Made by a program: the position numbers and the translations under genes | Notes under the pieces: model-generated | What the model saw: the letters and a program-made list of their open reading frames with translations, nothing else | Told to the model about the DNA's origin: nothing | Database searches by the model: none | Shown here: in pieces, positions 39,072 to 49,763 of the stretch | Position numbering within the stretch: position 1 is the first letter of the stretch | How the letters are laid out: the number at the start of each line of letters is the position of its first letter | From: Limnohabitans sp. | GTDB lineage: Bacteria > Pseudomonadota > Gammaproteobacteria > Burkholderiales > Burkholderiaceae_C | Length of the DNA stretch: 64,000 nt | Direction of reading: 5' to 3' | NCBI GenBank assembly: GCA_018882835.1 | Contig: VERE01000004.1 | Coordinates: 1-64,000, forward strand

Positions 39072-40559
39072 ATGAAGTACATCCTCACGTTGGACCAAGG
39101 TACCACCAGTTCGCGCGCACTGGTGGTGGACTCAGATGCGCGGGTCGTGGCAACAGCCCAGCGGGAATTCCGTCAGATTTTCCCTCAACCGGGGTGGGTT
39201 GAGCACGACCCCCTGGAGATCTGGCAAACCCAGCTGGCTGTGGCCCGTGAAGCGGTGGCCAAAGCGGGTGTCCCGATGCACAGCATTCGGGCCATCGGGG
39301 TGACCAACCAGCGCGAGACCACCGTGCTGTGGGACCGCCGTACCGGGCAGCCGGTGGCCCCCGCGATCGTCTGGCAAGACCGCCGCACGGCGGCGGTTTG
39401 CGATGATTTGCGTGCGCAAGGCCATGCGGCGCTGATCCAGCGCAAGACGGGCCTGGTGCTGGACGCCTACTTTTCCGGGACCAAGCTGGCCTGGTTGTTG
39501 GACCACACGCCGGGTGCGCGCGCGCGCGCCGAGGCTGGCGAACTGGCCTTTGGCACGGTGGACAGCTGGTTGATCTGGAACCTGACCGGCGGTCGAAGCC
39601 ATGTGACCGATGTCAGCAACGCGTCGCGCACTTTGCTGTTCAATCTGCACACCTTGGCCTGGGACCCCGCCTTGTTGCGCCTGTTTCGCATTCCTGCCGC
39701 CGTGTTGCCGCAAGTCCGGCCCTCCAGCGGCATCATGGCCGAGGCAGATGCTGCCGTTCTGGGGGCTGCGTTGCCGATTGCCGGAGTGGCCGGTGACCAG
39801 CAGGCGGCCACCTTTGGGCAGGCTTGCTTTGCGCCGGGCATGGCCAAAAATACCTATGGCACAGGCTGTTTCATGTTGATGAACACCGGGCGTGCGGCGG
39901 TTTCAAGCCAGCACCAACTGATCACCACGGTGGCATGGCAGGGCCCGGCCCCCGCCTGCTATGCCCTTGAGGGCTCGGTCTTCATGGCGGGTGCCACAGT
40001 GCAGTGGCTGCGCGATGGCTTGCAGCTCATCGAGCACGCCCACGAGGTCGAGGCTCTGGCCGCTTCGGTTGAAGACACGGGCGATGTCTACCTCGTGCCG
40101 GCATTTGCCGGCCTGGGGGCGCCGGACTGGGATGGCCATGCCCGCGGCGCCTTGGTGGGCATGACCCGAGGCACGACGCGCGCCCACATCGCACGGGCGG
40201 CGCTGGAAGCCATCTGCTTACAAAGTGCGGATGTGTTCCATGCCATGGCGCAAGACAGCGGTCTGCCCTTGAGCGAGCTGCGCGTGGACGGCGGTGCCAG
40301 CCGCAACAACCTGTTGATGCAAATGCAGGCTGATGTGCTGGGCGTGCCAGTCGTTCGGCCTACCAACACCGAGACCACGGCCTTGGGCGCGGCTTTTTTG
40401 GCGGGGCTGGCGGTGGGTGTGTGGTCCGGGGCCGAAGACATTGCCGCTTGCTGGCAGGTGGATCGCCGCTTTGAGCCACGCGCCAATGCCGCCTGGCGCG
40501 AGGGCAAGCAGGCGCGCTGGCGTGAGGCGGTTGCGCGGTCGCGTGCCTGGGCGAAATGA
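39072..40559 (+). CDS. glpK: Glycerol kinase
   Basis: 495-residue FGGY-family kinase that phosphorylates glycerol to sn-glycerol-3-phosphate. The phosphate-binding motif [11 protein letters not shown] is at residues 8-18. Other marks are [43 protein letters not shown] and [20 protein letters not shown]. glpD lies 9 bp downstream, forming a compact glycerol catabolic pair. No glpF facilitator or glpR regulator is next to it, and the 45-bp gap to proC leaves little room for control sites. Confidence 0.97.
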   Translation: MKYILTLDQGTTSSRALVVDSDARVVATAQREFRQIFPQPGWVEHDPLEIWQTQLAVAREAVAKAGVPMHSIRAIGVTNQRETTVLWDRRTGQPVAPAIVWQDRRTAAVCDDLRAQGHAALIQRKTGLVLDAYFSGTKLAWLLDHTPGARARAEAGELAFGTVDSWLIWNLTGGRSHVTDVSNASRTLLFNLHTLAWDPALLRLFRIPAAVLPQVRPSSGIMAEADAAVLGAALPIAGVAGDQQAATFGQACFAPGMAKNTYGTGCFMLMNTGRAAVSSQHQLITTVAWQGPAPACYALEGSVFMAGATVQWLRDGLQLIEHAHEVEALAASVEDTGDVYLVPAFAGLGAPDWDGHARGALVGMTRGTTRAHIARAALEAICLQSADVFHAMAQDSGLPLSELRVDGGASRNNLLMQMQADVLGVPVVRPTNTETTALGAAFLAGLAVGVWSGAEDIAACWQVDRRFEPRANAAWREGKQARWREAVARSRAWAK

Positions 40560-40568
40560 AGGTCCCTT

Positions 40569-42119
40569 GTGTCCGAATTGCGTCGCTCTGACTTGTTGGC
40601 TCGCTTGCGCAGCGTGCCGTCTTTTGATGTCTTGGTGATCGGTGGCGGCGCCACCGGTTTGGGCGTGGCCGTCTCGGCTGCACGCCGAGGCCTGCGCGTG
40701 GCTTTGCTGGAGTCCCACGATTTTGCCAAGGGCACTTCGTCACGCTCGACCAAGCTGGTGCATGGGGGCGTGCGTTACTTGGCGCAAGGCCACTTGAGCC
40801 TGGTGCGAGAAGCCTTGCATGAGCGGCGTCTCATGCTGAAAGCCATGCCCCACCTGGCCCAGCCGCTGGCTTTTGTCTTGCCGGCTTACCGCTGGTGGCA
40901 GCCGCTGTTCTATGGCATTGGGTTGAAGCTTTACGATTGGCTCGCAGGGGCCGATGCTTTGGGGCCAACCCGCTGGCTCAGTGCTGCGCAAACGCGTCAG
41001 CATTTGCCTGGGGTGCAGGCTCAGGGTTTGTGGGGTGGCGTGCAATACTGGGATGGTCAATTTGACGATGCCCGCTTTGCCGTTGAACTCGCGCGCGAGG
41101 CCACGGCTGCGGGCGCTTGCGTGCTGAACCATTGTGCTGTCCAGCACCTGCTGTACGACCAGGGCCGGGTGGTGGGCGTGCAAGCGCAGGATGAAGAAAG
41201 CGGCCAGGCCTTGGCGTTGCGCGCCGCCTGTGTGGTCAACGCAACAGGCGTGTGGGTGGACCAATTTCGTCCGAAAGACACCCCCATGGTGGCACCCAGC
41301 CAGGGTGTGCACCTGGTGGTCGATGCCCACTTTCTGGCTGGAACGCAAGCTTTGCTGGTGCCGCGCACGGAAGACGGCCGCGTTCTTTTTGCAGTGCCCT
41401 GGTTGGGCAAGGTGATTTTGGGAACCACCGACACCCCGCGACAGGATTTGCCGCGTGAGCCGCAGGCCCTGGAAGAAGAGATCGAGTTCATCCTGCGCGA
41501 GGCGGGGCGCGTTTTGCGACGCAAGCCCTTGCTTGCCGATGTGCGAAGTGTGTGGGTCGGATTGCGGCCCTTGATTCGGCCGCAAGCGGCCACGCAACCA
41601 GCCATGACGCGCCAGCTCAGTCGTGAACATTGGATCGACATCGGCTCAGAGGGCATGCTTCACGTGAGTGGCGGCAAGTGGACCACTTACCGCGCCATTG
41701 CAGAAGATGTGTTGCGGCATGCGGTCGAGGCGGATTTGTTGCCCGCATCGGCCCTGGCGATGCCCGCCGATGCGCCGCCCGGTGATACGACCTCATCCCC
41801 GCAAGCGCCGGTCTCGCTCACGCAAGCACCCGGCCCGCACCTGTACGGCGCCGAGCAAAGTGTGCTGGCGCAAATGCCAGGGCATGCATGCGAGCTCGCG
41901 CCCGGCCTGACGGAGGCCATGGTCCGCTTTGCCGTGCGCTACGAAATGGCGCGCACGGTCGAGGATGTGCTGGCGCGTCGATCACGTTTGTTGTTTCTGG
42001 ACGCCCAGGCGGCACAAACCGTTGCGCCCAGGGTGGCAGCCCTGCTTCAGGAGGAGGGTTGCGAGCATGTCGCGCTGGAAGACTTTCAACGCCTGGCAAA
42101 AAGTTACCTTTTGGGTTAA
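40569..42119 (+). CDS. glpD: Aerobic glycerol-3-phosphate dehydrogenase
   Basis: 516-residue FAD enzyme at the inner membrane that oxidises glycerol-3-phosphate to dihydroxyacetone phosphate and passes electrons to ubiquinone. The FAD-binding motif VLVIGGGATGLGVAVSAARRG is at residues ~18-38. The stretches SRSTKLVHGGVRYL and VSGGKWTTYRAIAEDVL are typical. The start codon is GTG at 40569, nine bases after the glpK stop. No terminator is visible between it and the ribosomal protein cluster. Confidence 0.96.
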   Translation: MSELRRSDLLARLRSVPSFDVLVIGGGATGLGVAVSAARRGLRVALLESHDFAKGTSSRSTKLVHGGVRYLAQGHLSLVREALHERRLMLKAMPHLAQPLAFVLPAYRWWQPLFYGIGLKLYDWLAGADALGPTRWLSAAQTRQHLPGVQAQGLWGGVQYWDGQFDDARFAVELAREATAAGACVLNHCAVQHLLYDQGRVVGVQAQDEESGQALALRAACVVNATGVWVDQFRPKDTPMVAPSQGVHLVVDAHFLAGTQALLVPRTEDGRVLFAVPWLGKVILGTTDTPRQDLPREPQALEEEIEFILREAGRVLRRKPLLADVRSVWVGLRPLIRPQAATQPAMTRQLSREHWIDIGSEGMLHVSGGKWTTYRAIAEDVLRHAVEADLLPASALAMPADAPPGDTTSSPQAPVSLTQAPGPHLYGAEQSVLAQMPGHACELAPGLTEAMVRFAVRYEMARTVEDVLARRSRLLFLDAQAAQTVAPRVAALLQEEGCEHVALEDFQRLAKSYLLG

Positions 42120-42322
42120 CAAGTGGCCTCTTGACGCCATTTCTTTTGTAGCGATGCGCAACGCGTTTGACCTGGCCGTAAAGTCATGCCATAATCGCAG
42201 GCTCCGCACTTAAAAAGCGGAGTTTCTCCCCTAACAGAGTCGCGGCGAGTGGTTCGCTGCGAGGATGACGGGACCAAGACTGATCAGGAATAACCCCTGA
42301 TACAAGTTGGGAATAAATTGAA
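42120..42322 (+). promoter_or_regulatory. Promoter and leader of the spc ribosomal operon
   Basis: A good sigma-70 promoter: -35 TTGACC at 42167-42172, a 17-base spacer and -10 CATAAT at 42190-42195, predicting a start near 42202. The ~120-nt leader holds a stem CTCCGC/GCGGAG (42202-42222) and a second stem ATCAGG/CCTGAT (42283-42301) just before the rplN ribosome site. This may serve feedback control, but no S8-binding site is recognised here. Confidence 0.65.
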
Positions 42323-42691
42323 ATGATCCAGACTGAATCTCGGTTAGAGGTTGCCGACAACACCGGCGCGAAGTCCGTCCTGTGCATCAAGGTGCTCGGC
42401 GGTTCCAAGCGTCGCTATGCAAGCGTTGGCGACATCATCAAGGTGAGCATCAAAGAAGCCGCACCGCGTGGCCGCGTCAAAAAAGGCGAGGTCTATAGCG
42501 CTGTGGTCGTTCGCACGGCCAAGGGCATTCGCCGCGGCGATGGCTCGCTCGTCAAATTCGATGGCAACGCCGCCGTGTTGCTCAATAACAAGCTGGAGCC
42601 GATCGGCACCCGCATCTTCGGCCCCGTGACGCGTGAATTGCGTACCGAGCGCTTCATGAAGATCGTGTCCCTGGCGCCTGAAGTTCTGTAA
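42323..42691 (+). CDS. rplN: 50S ribosomal protein uL14
   Basis: 122-residue large-subunit protein at the 30S interface near helix 95 and the L19 contact. The N-terminus [20 protein letters not shown] is diagnostic. It is the first gene of this ribosomal run; in E. coli rpsQ precedes it, but here glpD does, so the S10-type block must lie elsewhere. The promoter and leader are directly upstream. Confidence 0.98.
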   Translation: MIQTESRLEVADNTGAKSVLCIKVLGGSKRRYASVGDIIKVSIKEAAPRGRVKKGEVYSAVVVRTAKGIRRGDGSLVKFDGNAAVLLNNKLEPIGTRIFGPVTRELRTERFMKIVSLAPEVL

Positions 42692-42700
42692 GGACTGTCC

Positions 42701-43021
42701 ATGAACAAGATTCGCAAAGGCGACCAAGTCATCGTCCTCGCTGGGCGTGACAAAGGCAAGCGTGGCGTCGTCACGCTGCGCAAGGATGACGACCACCTCC
42801 TGGTGGAAGGCGTCAACCTGGTCAAGAAGCACACCAAGCCCAACCCGATGGCCGGTACCACCGGTGGCATCGTCGAAAAGGCCATGCCAATCCATCAGTC
42901 CAACGTGGCGATCTACAACGCCGCCACTGGCAAGGCTGACCGCGTGGGCGTCAAACTGCTTGCCGATGGCAAGAAAGTTCGCGTCTACAAGTCCAATGGC
43001 GAAGAAATCAAGGCGGCATGA
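42701..43021 (+). CDS. rplX: 50S ribosomal protein uL24
   Basis: 106-residue early assembly protein with a KOW motif at the start ([19 protein letters not shown]). It initiates folding of 23S domain I near the exit tunnel. It is nine bases after rplN. The stop overlaps a potential rplE ATG. Confidence 0.98.
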   Translation: MNKIRKGDQVIVLAGRDKGKRGVVTLRKDDDHLLVEGVNLVKKHTKPNPMAGTTGGIVEKAMPIHQSNVAIYNAATGKADRVGVKLLADGKKVRVYKSNGEEIKAA

Positions 43022-43023
43022 CC

Positions 43024-43563
43024 ATGGCACGACTGCAACAACACTATCGTGAGAAGGTGGTCCCCGAGTTGACCGCCAAGTTCGGCTACAAGTCACCCAT
43101 GGAGGTGCCGCGCCTGACCAAGATCACCCTGAACATGGGCGTGAGCGAGGCGGTGGCCGATAAAAAGGTCATGGACAATGCCGTGGGCGACCTGACCAAG
43201 ATTGCTGGCCAAAAGCCGGTGGTGACCAAGGCCAAGAAAGCCATCGCAGGTTTCAAGATCCGTGAGGGCCAGGCCATTGGCTGCATGGTGACGCTGCGTG
43301 GCGTTCGCATGTACGAATTCCTCGACCGTTTCGTCACCGTGGCATTGCCCCGTGTGCGTGACTTCCGTGGTATCTCGGGTCGTGCGTTTGATGGCCGTGG
43401 CAACTACAACATCGGCGTCAAAGAGCAGATCATTTTCCCTGAGATCGAGTACGACAAGGTTGATGCCTTGCGCGGTCTCAACATCAGCATCACCACGACG
43501 GCCAAGACCGATGACGAGTGCAAGGCACTCCTCGCGGGCTTCCGTTTCCCGTTCAAGAACTGA
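43024..43563 (+). CDS. rplE: 50S ribosomal protein uL5
   Basis: 179-residue 5S rRNA-binding protein of the central protuberance. The start ATG 43024 ([16 protein letters not shown]) matches family N-termini. An ATG two codons earlier overlaps the rplX stop (ATGA) and cannot be excluded. [16 protein letters not shown] and [19 protein letters not shown] are the conserved core. Confidence 0.97.
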   Translation: MARLQQHYREKVVPELTAKFGYKSPMEVPRLTKITLNMGVSEAVADKKVMDNAVGDLTKIAGQKPVVTKAKKAIAGFKIREGQAIGCMVTLRGVRMYEFLDRFVTVALPRVRDFRGISGRAFDGRGNYNIGVKEQIIFPEIEYDKVDALRGLNISITTTAKTDDECKALLAGFRFPFKN

Positions 43564-43571
43564 GGTGGCAC

Positions 43572-43877
43572 GTGGCTAAAGTAGCTTTGATCGAGCGCGA
43601 GCTCAAGCGTGAAAAACTGGTGGCCAAGTACGCGAAGAAATACGCGGAACTGAAAGCCATCGCCAACGATGCCAAGCGCAGCGATGAAGAGCGTGCTGCT
43701 GCCCGTCTGGGTTTGCAGAAGCTTCCCCGCAACGCGAACCCGACTCGCCAGCGCAACCGCTGCGAGATCACCGGTCGTCCGCGTGGCACCTTCCGTCAGT
43801 TCGGCCTCGGCCGCGCCAAGATCCGTGAACTCGCCTTCGAAGGCAACATTCCCGGCATCACCAAGGCCAGCTGGTAA
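43572..43877 (+). CDS. rpsN: 30S ribosomal protein uS14 (zinc-free long form)
   Basis: 101-residue S14. It lacks the CxxC zinc motif of the short form and has the longer N-terminal helix ([20 protein letters not shown]). The GTG start at 43572 gives the standard MAKVA N-terminus. [19 protein letters not shown] is the conserved C-terminal rRNA contact. Confidence 0.97.
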   Translation: MAKVALIERELKREKLVAKYAKKYAELKAIANDAKRSDEERAAARLGLQKLPRNANPTRQRNRCEITGRPRGTFRQFGLGRAKIRELAFEGNIPGITKASW

Positions 43878-43897
43878 TCAGGCAGGAGAGATTCAAC

Positions 43898-44293
43898 ATG
43901 AGCATGAGTGATCCCATCGCCGACCTGCTGACCCGTATTCGCAATGCGCAAATGGTGGCCAAGCCCACCGTCTTGGTGCCGTCTTCCAAAGTGAAGATCG
44001 CCATCGCGCAAGTGCTGAAGGACGAGGGCTACATCGACGGCTTCCAAGTCAAATCCGAGTCCGGCAAGAACGAACTCGAAATCACCCTGAAGTACTACGC
44101 TGGCCGTCCGGTCATCGAGCGTATCGAGCGCGTGAGCCGTCCCGGCTTGCGTGTGTACAAGGGCCGCGACGCCATTCCTCAGGTCATGAATGGCCTGGGC
44201 GTGGCCATCGTCACCACGCCCAAGGGCGTGATGACCGACCGCAAAGCACGCGCAACCGGTGTCGGTGGCGAAGTGTTGTGCTACGTCGCTTAA
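43898..44293 (+). CDS. rpsH: 30S ribosomal protein uS8
   Basis: 131-residue primary 16S-binding protein; in E. coli it represses the spc operon by binding its own mRNA near rplE. The N-terminus [16 protein letters not shown] and the C-terminus [13 protein letters not shown] are conserved. GGCAGGAGAG precedes it 20 bp after rpsN. Confidence 0.98.
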   Translation: MSMSDPIADLLTRIRNAQMVAKPTVLVPSSKVKIAIAQVLKDEGYIDGFQVKSESGKNELEITLKYYAGRPVIERIERVSRPGLRVYKGRDAIPQVMNGLGVAIVTTPKGVMTDRKARATGVGGEVLCYVA

Positions 44294-44309
44294 TGGCAGG
44301 AGAGACGAA

Positions 44310-44843
44310 ATGTCCCGAGTAGGAAAAATGCCTGTGACCATCCCGCAAGGCGTGGATGTGTCCATCAAGGAAGACCAGATCAGCGTGAAAGGTGCCGGCG
44401 GCACCCTTAGCGTGGCCTCCAGCGCCCTGGTAACGGTGCTCAACGAAGGCGGCAAGCTGACCTTCGTGCCCGCCAACGAGTCTCGCGAAGCAAATGCCAT
44501 GAGCGGCACGCTGCGCCAGTTGGTGAACAACATGGTGGTGGGTGTGACCAAGGGCTTCGAGAAGAAGCTGTCCTTGGTGGGCGTGGGCTACAAAGCCCAG
44601 GCTCAAGGCGCCAAGCTGAACCTGGCGGTGGGTTTCTCTCATCCCGTCAACATCGACATGCCCGCTGGCATCAAGGTCGAGACGCCCGCACCGACTGAAA
44701 TTCTGATCAAGGGTGCTGACCGTCAGCGCGTGGGTCAGGTGGCCGCTGAGATTCGTGCAATTCGCCCGCCCGAGCCCTACAAGGGCAAAGGCATCCGCTA
44801 CGCGGACGAGAAGATCACGATCAAAGAGACCAAGAAGAAATAA
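44310..44843 (+). CDS. rplF: 50S ribosomal protein uL6
   Basis: 177-residue protein with two similar domains near the L7/L12 stalk base and sarcin-ricin loop. ATG 44310 ([17 protein letters not shown]) was chosen over an in-frame upstream start. [15 protein letters not shown] and [15 protein letters not shown] are diagnostic. Confidence 0.98.
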   Translation: MSRVGKMPVTIPQGVDVSIKEDQISVKGAGGTLSVASSALVTVLNEGGKLTFVPANESREANAMSGTLRQLVNNMVVGVTKGFEKKLSLVGVGYKAQAQGAKLNLAVGFSHPVNIDMPAGIKVETPAPTEILIKGADRQRVGQVAAEIRAIRPPEPYKGKGIRYADEKITIKETKKK

Positions 44844-44854
44844 GGAGCTGCAAC

Positions 44855-45220
44855 ATGTTGACCAAAAAAGAGCAGCGTCTTCGCCGGGCCCGTCAGACCC
44901 GCATCCGCATTGCCACCCAGGGCGTTGCACGCCTGATGGTGAACCGCACCAACCTGCACATCTACGCCAGCGTCATTTCTGGCGATGGCAGCAAAGTGCT
45001 GGCAGCCGCTTCCACAGCCGAAGCCGAAGTCCGCAAGGACCTGGGCGCTTCGGGCAAAGGTGGCAACACCGCCGCAGCCACCTTGATTGGCAAGCGCATT
45101 GCAGAAAAAGCCAAGGCAGCTGGCGTTGAGAAGGTCGCGTTCGACCGCTCAGGTTTCGCCTACCACGGTCGCGTCAAGGCGTTGGCCGAAGCCGCGCGTG
45201 AAGCTGGCTTGCAGTTCTAA
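44855..45220 (+). CDS. rplR: 50S ribosomal protein uL18
   Basis: 121-residue 5S rRNA-binding partner of uL5. It has a basic N-terminal tail ([16 protein letters not shown]) and ends with [33 protein letters not shown] gives a strong ribosome-binding site 11 bp after rplF. Confidence 0.98.
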   Translation: MLTKKEQRLRRARQTRIRIATQGVARLMVNRTNLHIYASVISGDGSKVLAAASTAEAEVRKDLGASGKGGNTAAATLIGKRIAEKAKAAGVEKVAFDRSGFAYHGRVKALAEAAREAGLQF

Positions 45221-45237
45221 GCAGATCGGAAAATAAC

Positions 45238-45756
45238 ATGGCAAAAGTTCAAGCTAAAGTGCAAGACGACAGTCGTGACGACGGTATGCGCGAAAAGATG
45301 ATCGCGGTGAACCGCGTCACCAAGGTGGTCAAGGGTGGCCGTATTCTTGGTTTCGCAGCGTTGACCGTGGTCGGTGATGGCGATGGCCGCGTCGGTATGG
45401 GCAAGGGCAAATCCAAAGAAGTGCCGGCTGCTGTGCAGAAGGCCATGGAAGAAGCCCGCCGCAACATGACCAAGGTGTCGCTCAAAAACGGCACCATCCA
45501 CCACAACGTGACCGGTCACCACGGTGCAGCCGTTGTGATGATGGCCCCGGCCCCCAAGGGTACCGGCATCATCGCCGGCGGCCCGATGCGCGCCGTCTTC
45601 GAAGTGATGGGCATCACGGACATCGTGGCCAAGAGCCATGGATCGTCCAACCCCTACAACATGGTTCGTGCCACCTTTGACGCGCTCACCAAGTCGACCA
45701 CGGCTTCGGAAGTGGCGGCCAAGCGCGGCAAGACGGTCGAAGAACTCTTCGTCTGA
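45238..45756 (+). CDS. rpsE: 30S ribosomal protein uS5
   Basis: 172-residue protein of the mRNA entry and fidelity (ram) region. The double-stranded RNA-binding-like segment is [20 protein letters not shown]; the C-terminal half has [19 protein letters not shown] and [16 protein letters not shown]. It stands between rplR and rpmD as expected. Confidence 0.98.
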   Translation: MAKVQAKVQDDSRDDGMREKMIAVNRVTKVVKGGRILGFAALTVVGDGDGRVGMGKGKSKEVPAAVQKAMEEARRNMTKVSLKNGTIHHNVTGHHGAAVVMMAPAPKGTGIIAGGPMRAVFEVMGITDIVAKSHGSSNPYNMVRATFDALTKSTTASEVAAKRGKTVEELFV

Positions 45757-45770
45757 TTCGGGAGCCCGAG

Positions 45771-45953
45771 ATGACCACCCAAGCAAAAATCAAAGTCCAA
45801 CTGGTTCGCAGCCCTATCGGCACCAAAGAATCCCATCGCGCCACCGTGCGTGGCCTGGGCCTGCGTGGTGTCAACAGCGTGAGCGAGCTCGAAGACACCC
45901 CGGCCGTGCGCGGCATGATCAACAAGATCAGCTACCTGGTCAAAGTGCTGTAA
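45771..45953 (+). CDS. rpmD: 50S ribosomal protein uL30
   Basis: 60-residue short L30. Characteristic motifs are [19 protein letters not shown] and [11 protein letters not shown], ending LVKVL. It lies 14 bp after rpsE. Confidence 0.97.
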   Translation: MTTQAKIKVQLVRSPIGTKESHRATVRGLGLRGVNSVSELEDTPAVRGMINKISYLVKVL

Positions 45954-45962
45954 AGGTTGAAG

Positions 45963-46394
45963 ATGGAACTCAATAACCTCAAACCCGCTGCCGGCGCCAA
46001 GCACGCCAAGCGTCGCGTTGGCCGTGGCATTGGCTCTGGCCTGGGCAAGACGGCAGGTCGTGGCCACAAAGGTCAAAAATCGCGTGCTGGCGGCTACCAC
46101 AAAGTTGGCTTCGAAGGCGGTCAGATGCCTCTGCAGCGTCGTCTGCCCAAGCGCGGCTTCAAGTCGCACTTGCTGAAGTACAACGCCGAAGTCACCCTGG
46201 CCATGCTCGAGCAATTGGGCGCTGCCGAAGTCGACCTGCCGACCCTGAAGGCCGCTGGCCTCGTGGGCGAGTTGGCGCGCGTTGTCAAAGTCATCAAGTC
46301 CGGTGAGCTCACCAAAGCCGTCAAATTGACCGGCGTCGGTGCCACTGCGGGTGCCAAGGCTGCCATCGAGGCGGCTGGCGGCTCGCTGGCTTAA
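45963..46394 (+). CDS. rplO: 50S ribosomal protein uL15
   Basis: 143-residue late-assembly protein with the Gly/Arg-rich N-terminal tail [20 protein letters not shown] that threads into 23S rRNA. ATG 45963 was chosen; a TTG two codons upstream is in frame. It directly precedes secY. Confidence 0.98.
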   Translation: MELNNLKPAAGAKHAKRRVGRGIGSGLGKTAGRGHKGQKSRAGGYHKVGFEGGQMPLQRRLPKRGFKSHLLKYNAEVTLAMLEQLGAAEVDLPTLKAAGLVGELARVVKVIKSGELTKAVKLTGVGATAGAKAAIEAAGGSLA

Positions 46395-46408
46395 GAACGG
46401 AAGATTCT

Positions 46409-47725
46409 GTGGCAACCAGCGCAACGCTCGCAAAAACAGGCAAGTACGGTGACCTGCGTCGCCGGCTCGTCTTTTTGCTGCTCGCGCTTGTGGTTTACCG
46501 TGTCGGTGCGCACATTCCGGTGCCCGGCATCGACCCCAACCAGTTGCAACAACTTTTCAATGGCCAGCAAGGCGGCATCCTGAACCTGTTCAACATGTTC
46601 TCGGGTGGGGCCCTGTCACGCTTCACCGTGTTTGCGCTGGGGATCATGCCGTACATCTCGGCGTCGATCATCATGCAGTTGCTGACCTATGTGTTGCCCT
46701 CCCTGGAGCAGCTCAAGAAGGAAGGCGAGTCTGGCCGGCGCAAGATCACGCAGTACACCCGTTATGGCACGCTGGGCTTGGCGCTGTTTCAGTCCATGGG
46801 CATTGCCCTGGCGCTGGAATCCTCGGCGGGCCTGGTCCTGGCACCTGGTTTGGGTTTTCGCGTCACGGCCATGGTGAGTCTCACCGCTGGCACCATGTTC
46901 TTGATGTGGCTTGGCGAGCAAATCACCGAGCGGGGCCTGGGCAATGGCATTTCCATCCTGATCTTCGCCGGTATTGCCGCAGGCTTGCCGAACGCGCTGG
47001 GCGGCTTGCTGGAACTGGTTCGCACAGGAGCCATGAGCATTCTGGTGGCCTTGTTCATCGTGGTCCTGGTGGTGCTGGTCACCTACTTTGTGGTTTTCGT
47101 GGAGCGTGGCCAACGCAAGATCCTGGTCAATTACGCACGCCGTCAGGTGGGCAACAAAGTGTATGGCGGTCAATCGTCACACCTGCCCCTCAAGTTGAAC
47201 ATGGCGGGTGTGATTCCCCCGATTTTTGCCTCGTCCATCATTCTGTTGCCGGCCACCGTGGTCAGCTGGTTCAGCTCCGGTGACAGCATGCGTTGGCTGA
47301 AAGACATTGCCAGTGCCCTGTCGCCTGGCCAGCCGGTGTACATCATGTTGTATGTCGCCGCCATTGTGTTCTTCTGCTTCTTCTACACCGCGCTGGTGTT
47401 CAACAGCCGTGAGACGGCCGACAATCTCAAGAAGTCGGGCGCCTTCATTCCGGGTATTCGCCCTGGCGACCAAACGGCGCGCTACATCGACAAAATTCTG
47501 GTTCGCCTGACGCTGGCGGGAGCGGTCTACATCGCCTTCGTTTGCCTGCTGCCGGAATTCCTGATCCTGAAATACAACGTGCCTTTCTACTTTGGCGGAA
47601 CCTCTCTGCTGATCATTGTGGTGGTGACCATGGACTTCATGTCGCAAGTACAGAACTACATGATGAGCCAGCAGTATGAGTCGCTGCTCAAGAAAGCCAA
47701 CTTCAAAACAACGATGGGTGCTTGA
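46409..47725 (+). CDS. secY: Protein translocase subunit SecY
   Basis: 438-residue ten-helix channel of the Sec translocon in the inner membrane. The start is GTG at 46409. Conserved segments include [33 protein letters not shown] (plug/TM2 region), [17 protein letters not shown] and the cytoplasmic loops with [18 protein letters not shown]. It lies 14 bp after rplO and just before infA. Confidence 0.98.
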   Translation: MATSATLAKTGKYGDLRRRLVFLLLALVVYRVGAHIPVPGIDPNQLQQLFNGQQGGILNLFNMFSGGALSRFTVFALGIMPYISASIIMQLLTYVLPSLEQLKKEGESGRRKITQYTRYGTLGLALFQSMGIALALESSAGLVLAPGLGFRVTAMVSLTAGTMFLMWLGEQITERGLGNGISILIFAGIAAGLPNALGGLLELVRTGAMSILVALFIVVLVVLVTYFVVFVERGQRKILVNYARRQVGNKVYGGQSSHLPLKLNMAGVIPPIFASSIILLPATVVSWFSSGDSMRWLKDIASALSPGQPVYIMLYVAAIVFFCFFYTALVFNSRETADNLKKSGAFIPGIRPGDQTARYIDKILVRLTLAGAVYIAFVCLLPEFLILKYNVPFYFGGTSLLIIVVVTMDFMSQVQNYMMSQQYESLLKKANFKTTMGA

Positions 47726-47730
47726 GCGAC

Positions 47731-47949
47731 ATGGCCAAAGACGATGTCATTCAAATGCAGGGCGAGGTGGTTGAAAACCTTCCCAACGCCACCTTCCGCG
47801 TGAAGCTGGAGAACGGTCATGTGGTACTGGGGCACATCTCCGGCAAGATGCGGATGCACTACATCCGTATCCTGCCTGGCGACAAGGTCACAGTCGAGTT
47901 GACGCCCTACGATTTGAGCAGGGCCCGCATTGTGTTCCGAGCCAAGTAA
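47731..47949 (+). CDS. infA: Translation initiation factor IF-1
   Basis: 72-residue OB-fold factor that occupies the 30S A site during initiation. The family signature runs [19 protein letters not shown] to [21 protein letters not shown] 47731 is chosen; the frame opens at a TTG three codons earlier. It begins 5 bp after secY. It ends IVFRAK, the slightly divergent betaproteobacterial form. Confidence 0.97.
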   Translation: MAKDDVIQMQGEVVENLPNATFRVKLENGHVVLGHISGKMRMHYIRILPGDKVTVELTPYDLSRARIVFRAK

Positions 47950-48018
47950 GGCGCGGGGCGAAGAGAAAGAAAGAACGGACAGCCTGGTGGCTTTCCAAAG
48001 GTTTGTTAGGAGAATGAA

Positions 48019-48132
48019 ATGAGAGTTTCGGCTTCGGTCAAGAAAATTTGCCGCAACTGCAAGATCATCCGTCGTAAAGGCGTGGTTCGCGTGATCTGCA
48101 CGGATCCCCGTCACAAGCAGCGCCAAGGCTGA
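48019..48132 (+). CDS. rpmJ: 50S ribosomal protein bL36 (zinc-binding form)
   Basis: 37-residue protein, the smallest gene in the window. ATG 48019 is preceded by TTAGGAGAATGAA. The zinc ligands C11, C14, C27 and H32 are all present (ICRNC, ICTDPRH), so it is the C+ form. It stands between infA and rpsM as in many bacteria. There is a 69-bp gap upstream with no clear promoter. Confidence 0.97.
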   Translation: MRVSASVKKICRNCKIIRRKGVVRVICTDPRHKQRQG

Positions 48133-48158
48133 TTGACACAGGTTTAAAGAGGACGCAC

Positions 48159-48524
48159 ATGGCACGTATCGCTGGCATCAACATTCCGCCGCATCAACAC
48201 GCTGAAATTGGCTTGACCGCCATTTTCGGTATTGGCCGCACCCGCGCTCGCAAAATTTGCGAAGCCTGCGGCATTGCATATTCCAAAAAGGTCAAAGACC
48301 TGACTGACGGAGATCTCGAAAAGATTCGCGATCAGATCGCTCAGTTCACCATCGAAGGCGATCTGCGCCGCGAGACCACCATGAACATCAAGCGTTTGAT
48401 GGACATCGGTTGCTACCGTGGTTTCCGTCATCGCCGTGGCCTGCCGATGCGCGGTCAGCGCACCCGTACCAATGCACGTACCCGCAAGGGCCCGCGCAAG
48501 GCAGCGGCCGCTCTGAAGAAATAA
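48159..48524 (+). CDS. rpsM: 30S ribosomal protein uS13
   Basis: 121-residue 30S head protein contacting the P-site tRNA and the 50S bridge. It is the first gene of the alpha block: rpsM, rpsK, rpsD, rpoA, rplQ. Motifs: [20 protein letters not shown] and [33 protein letters not shown] precedes the start. Confidence 0.98.
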   Translation: MARIAGINIPPHQHAEIGLTAIFGIGRTRARKICEACGIAYSKKVKDLTDGDLEKIRDQIAQFTIEGDLRRETTMNIKRLMDIGCYRGFRHRRGLPMRGQRTRTNARTRKGPRKAAAALKK

Positions 48525-48537
48525 TTGAGGGAACACC

Positions 48538-48942
48538 ATGGCAAAAGCACCCGCCAATAACGCCGCACAACGTGTGCGCAAGAAAGTCCGCAAGAACGTT
48601 GCGGATGGCATTGCACACGTGCATGCTTCGTTCAACAACACCATCATCACCATCACCGACCGCCAGGGCAATGCCCTGTCGTGGGCTTCTTCGGGTGGAC
48701 AGGGCTTCAAAGGCTCACGCAAGTCCACACCGTTCGCGGCTCAGGTGGCCTCGGAAGTCGCCGGCCGTGCCGCGATCGACCAAGGCATCAAGAACCTCGA
48801 CGTCGAGATCAAGGGCCCCGGCCCCGGTCGCGAGTCTTCTGTGCGCGCGCTGGCTGCACTGGGCATCCGAATCAACTCGATTTCGGACGTGACCCCGGTG
48901 CCGCACAACGGCTGCCGCCCCCAGAAGCGTCGTCGTATCTAA
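48538..48942 (+). CDS. rpsK: 30S ribosomal protein uS11
   Basis: 134-residue platform protein near the mRNA exit. Conserved parts are [36 protein letters not shown] and [16 protein letters not shown] at the end. TTGAGGGAACACC precedes it 13 bp after rpsM. Confidence 0.98.
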   Translation: MAKAPANNAAQRVRKKVRKNVADGIAHVHASFNNTIITITDRQGNALSWASSGGQGFKGSRKSTPFAAQVASEVAGRAAIDQGIKNLDVEIKGPGPGRESSVRALAALGIRINSISDVTPVPHNGCRPQKRRRI

Positions 48943-49025
48943 TTTTCAACCAAGCCCACCGCCATCGGTGAAATACCGATGGCTCCTCGTCGTTCAGACG
49001 GGCAGATGACACAAAGGAAGATCAA
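48943..49025 (+). other. rpsK-rpsD spacer with a perfect hairpin
   Basis: Nine-base perfect stem GCCATCGGT (48961-48969) and ACCGATGGC (48975-48983) with loop GAAAT, not followed by T. It is therefore not a terminator; it may be an RNA processing, stability or regulatory element in the alpha operon mRNA. Confidence 0.55.
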
Positions 49026-49649
49026 GTGGCACGTTACCTCGGCCCCAAGGCCAAACTTTCCCGCCGCGAAGGCACGGACCTGTTCCTGAAGAGCGCACGC
49101 CGCGCCATCAGCGACAAGGCCAAATTCGACACCAAGCCCGGTCAGCACGGCCGCACCTCGGGCCAGCGCACCTCTGACTTCGGTCTGCAGTTGCGTGAAA
49201 AGCAAAAGGTCAAGCGCATGTATGGCGTGCTGGAGCGTCAGTTCCGCCGTTACTTTGCAGAAGCCGATCGCCAAAAGGGCAATACCGGCGCCAACCTGCT
49301 GTTCATCCTCGAGTCCCGCCTGGACAATGTGGTGTACCGCATGGGCTTCGGCTCCACCCGCGCTGAGGCACGCCAATTGGTGTCGCACAAGGCCATCACG
49401 GTCAACGGCCAGCAAGTGAACATCCCGTCTTACCTGGTCAAGACCGGTGACGTGATCGCCGTTCGCGAGAAGTCCAAGAAGCAAGGCCGCGTGGTCGAAG
49501 CTCTGCAACTGGCAACGCAAGTGGGCTTGCCCGCCTGGGTTGACGTCAATGCCGACAAGGCCGAGGGCACCTTCAAGAAGGTTCCTGACCGCGACGAATT
49601 CGCAGCCGACATCAACGAATCGCTGATCGTCGAACTGTATTCGCGTTAA
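49026..49649 (+). CDS. rpsD: 30S ribosomal protein uS4
   Basis: 207-residue primary 16S-binding protein. In E. coli it is also the translational repressor of the alpha operon. The start is GTG at 49026 after AAAGGAAGATCAA. Features are [20 protein letters not shown] and the S4 RNA-binding domain around residues 97-160 ([20 protein letters not shown]). Confidence 0.98.
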   Translation: MARYLGPKAKLSRREGTDLFLKSARRAISDKAKFDTKPGQHGRTSGQRTSDFGLQLREKQKVKRMYGVLERQFRRYFAEADRQKGNTGANLLFILESRLDNVVYRMGFGSTRAEARQLVSHKAITVNGQQVNIPSYLVKTGDVIAVREKSKKQGRVVEALQLATQVGLPAWVDVNADKAEGTFKKVPDRDEFAADINESLIVELYSR

Positions 49650-49763
49650 TCCTGGTTGAGCTGATCAACCGTTTAAGTCCCCGAGCTGTGCAAGCCTGTG
49701 CAGCAGGGGTGGAACACCCAGCCTTACCGGTGTAACGAGCCGGGGGTATTGAGAGGAATCCGG

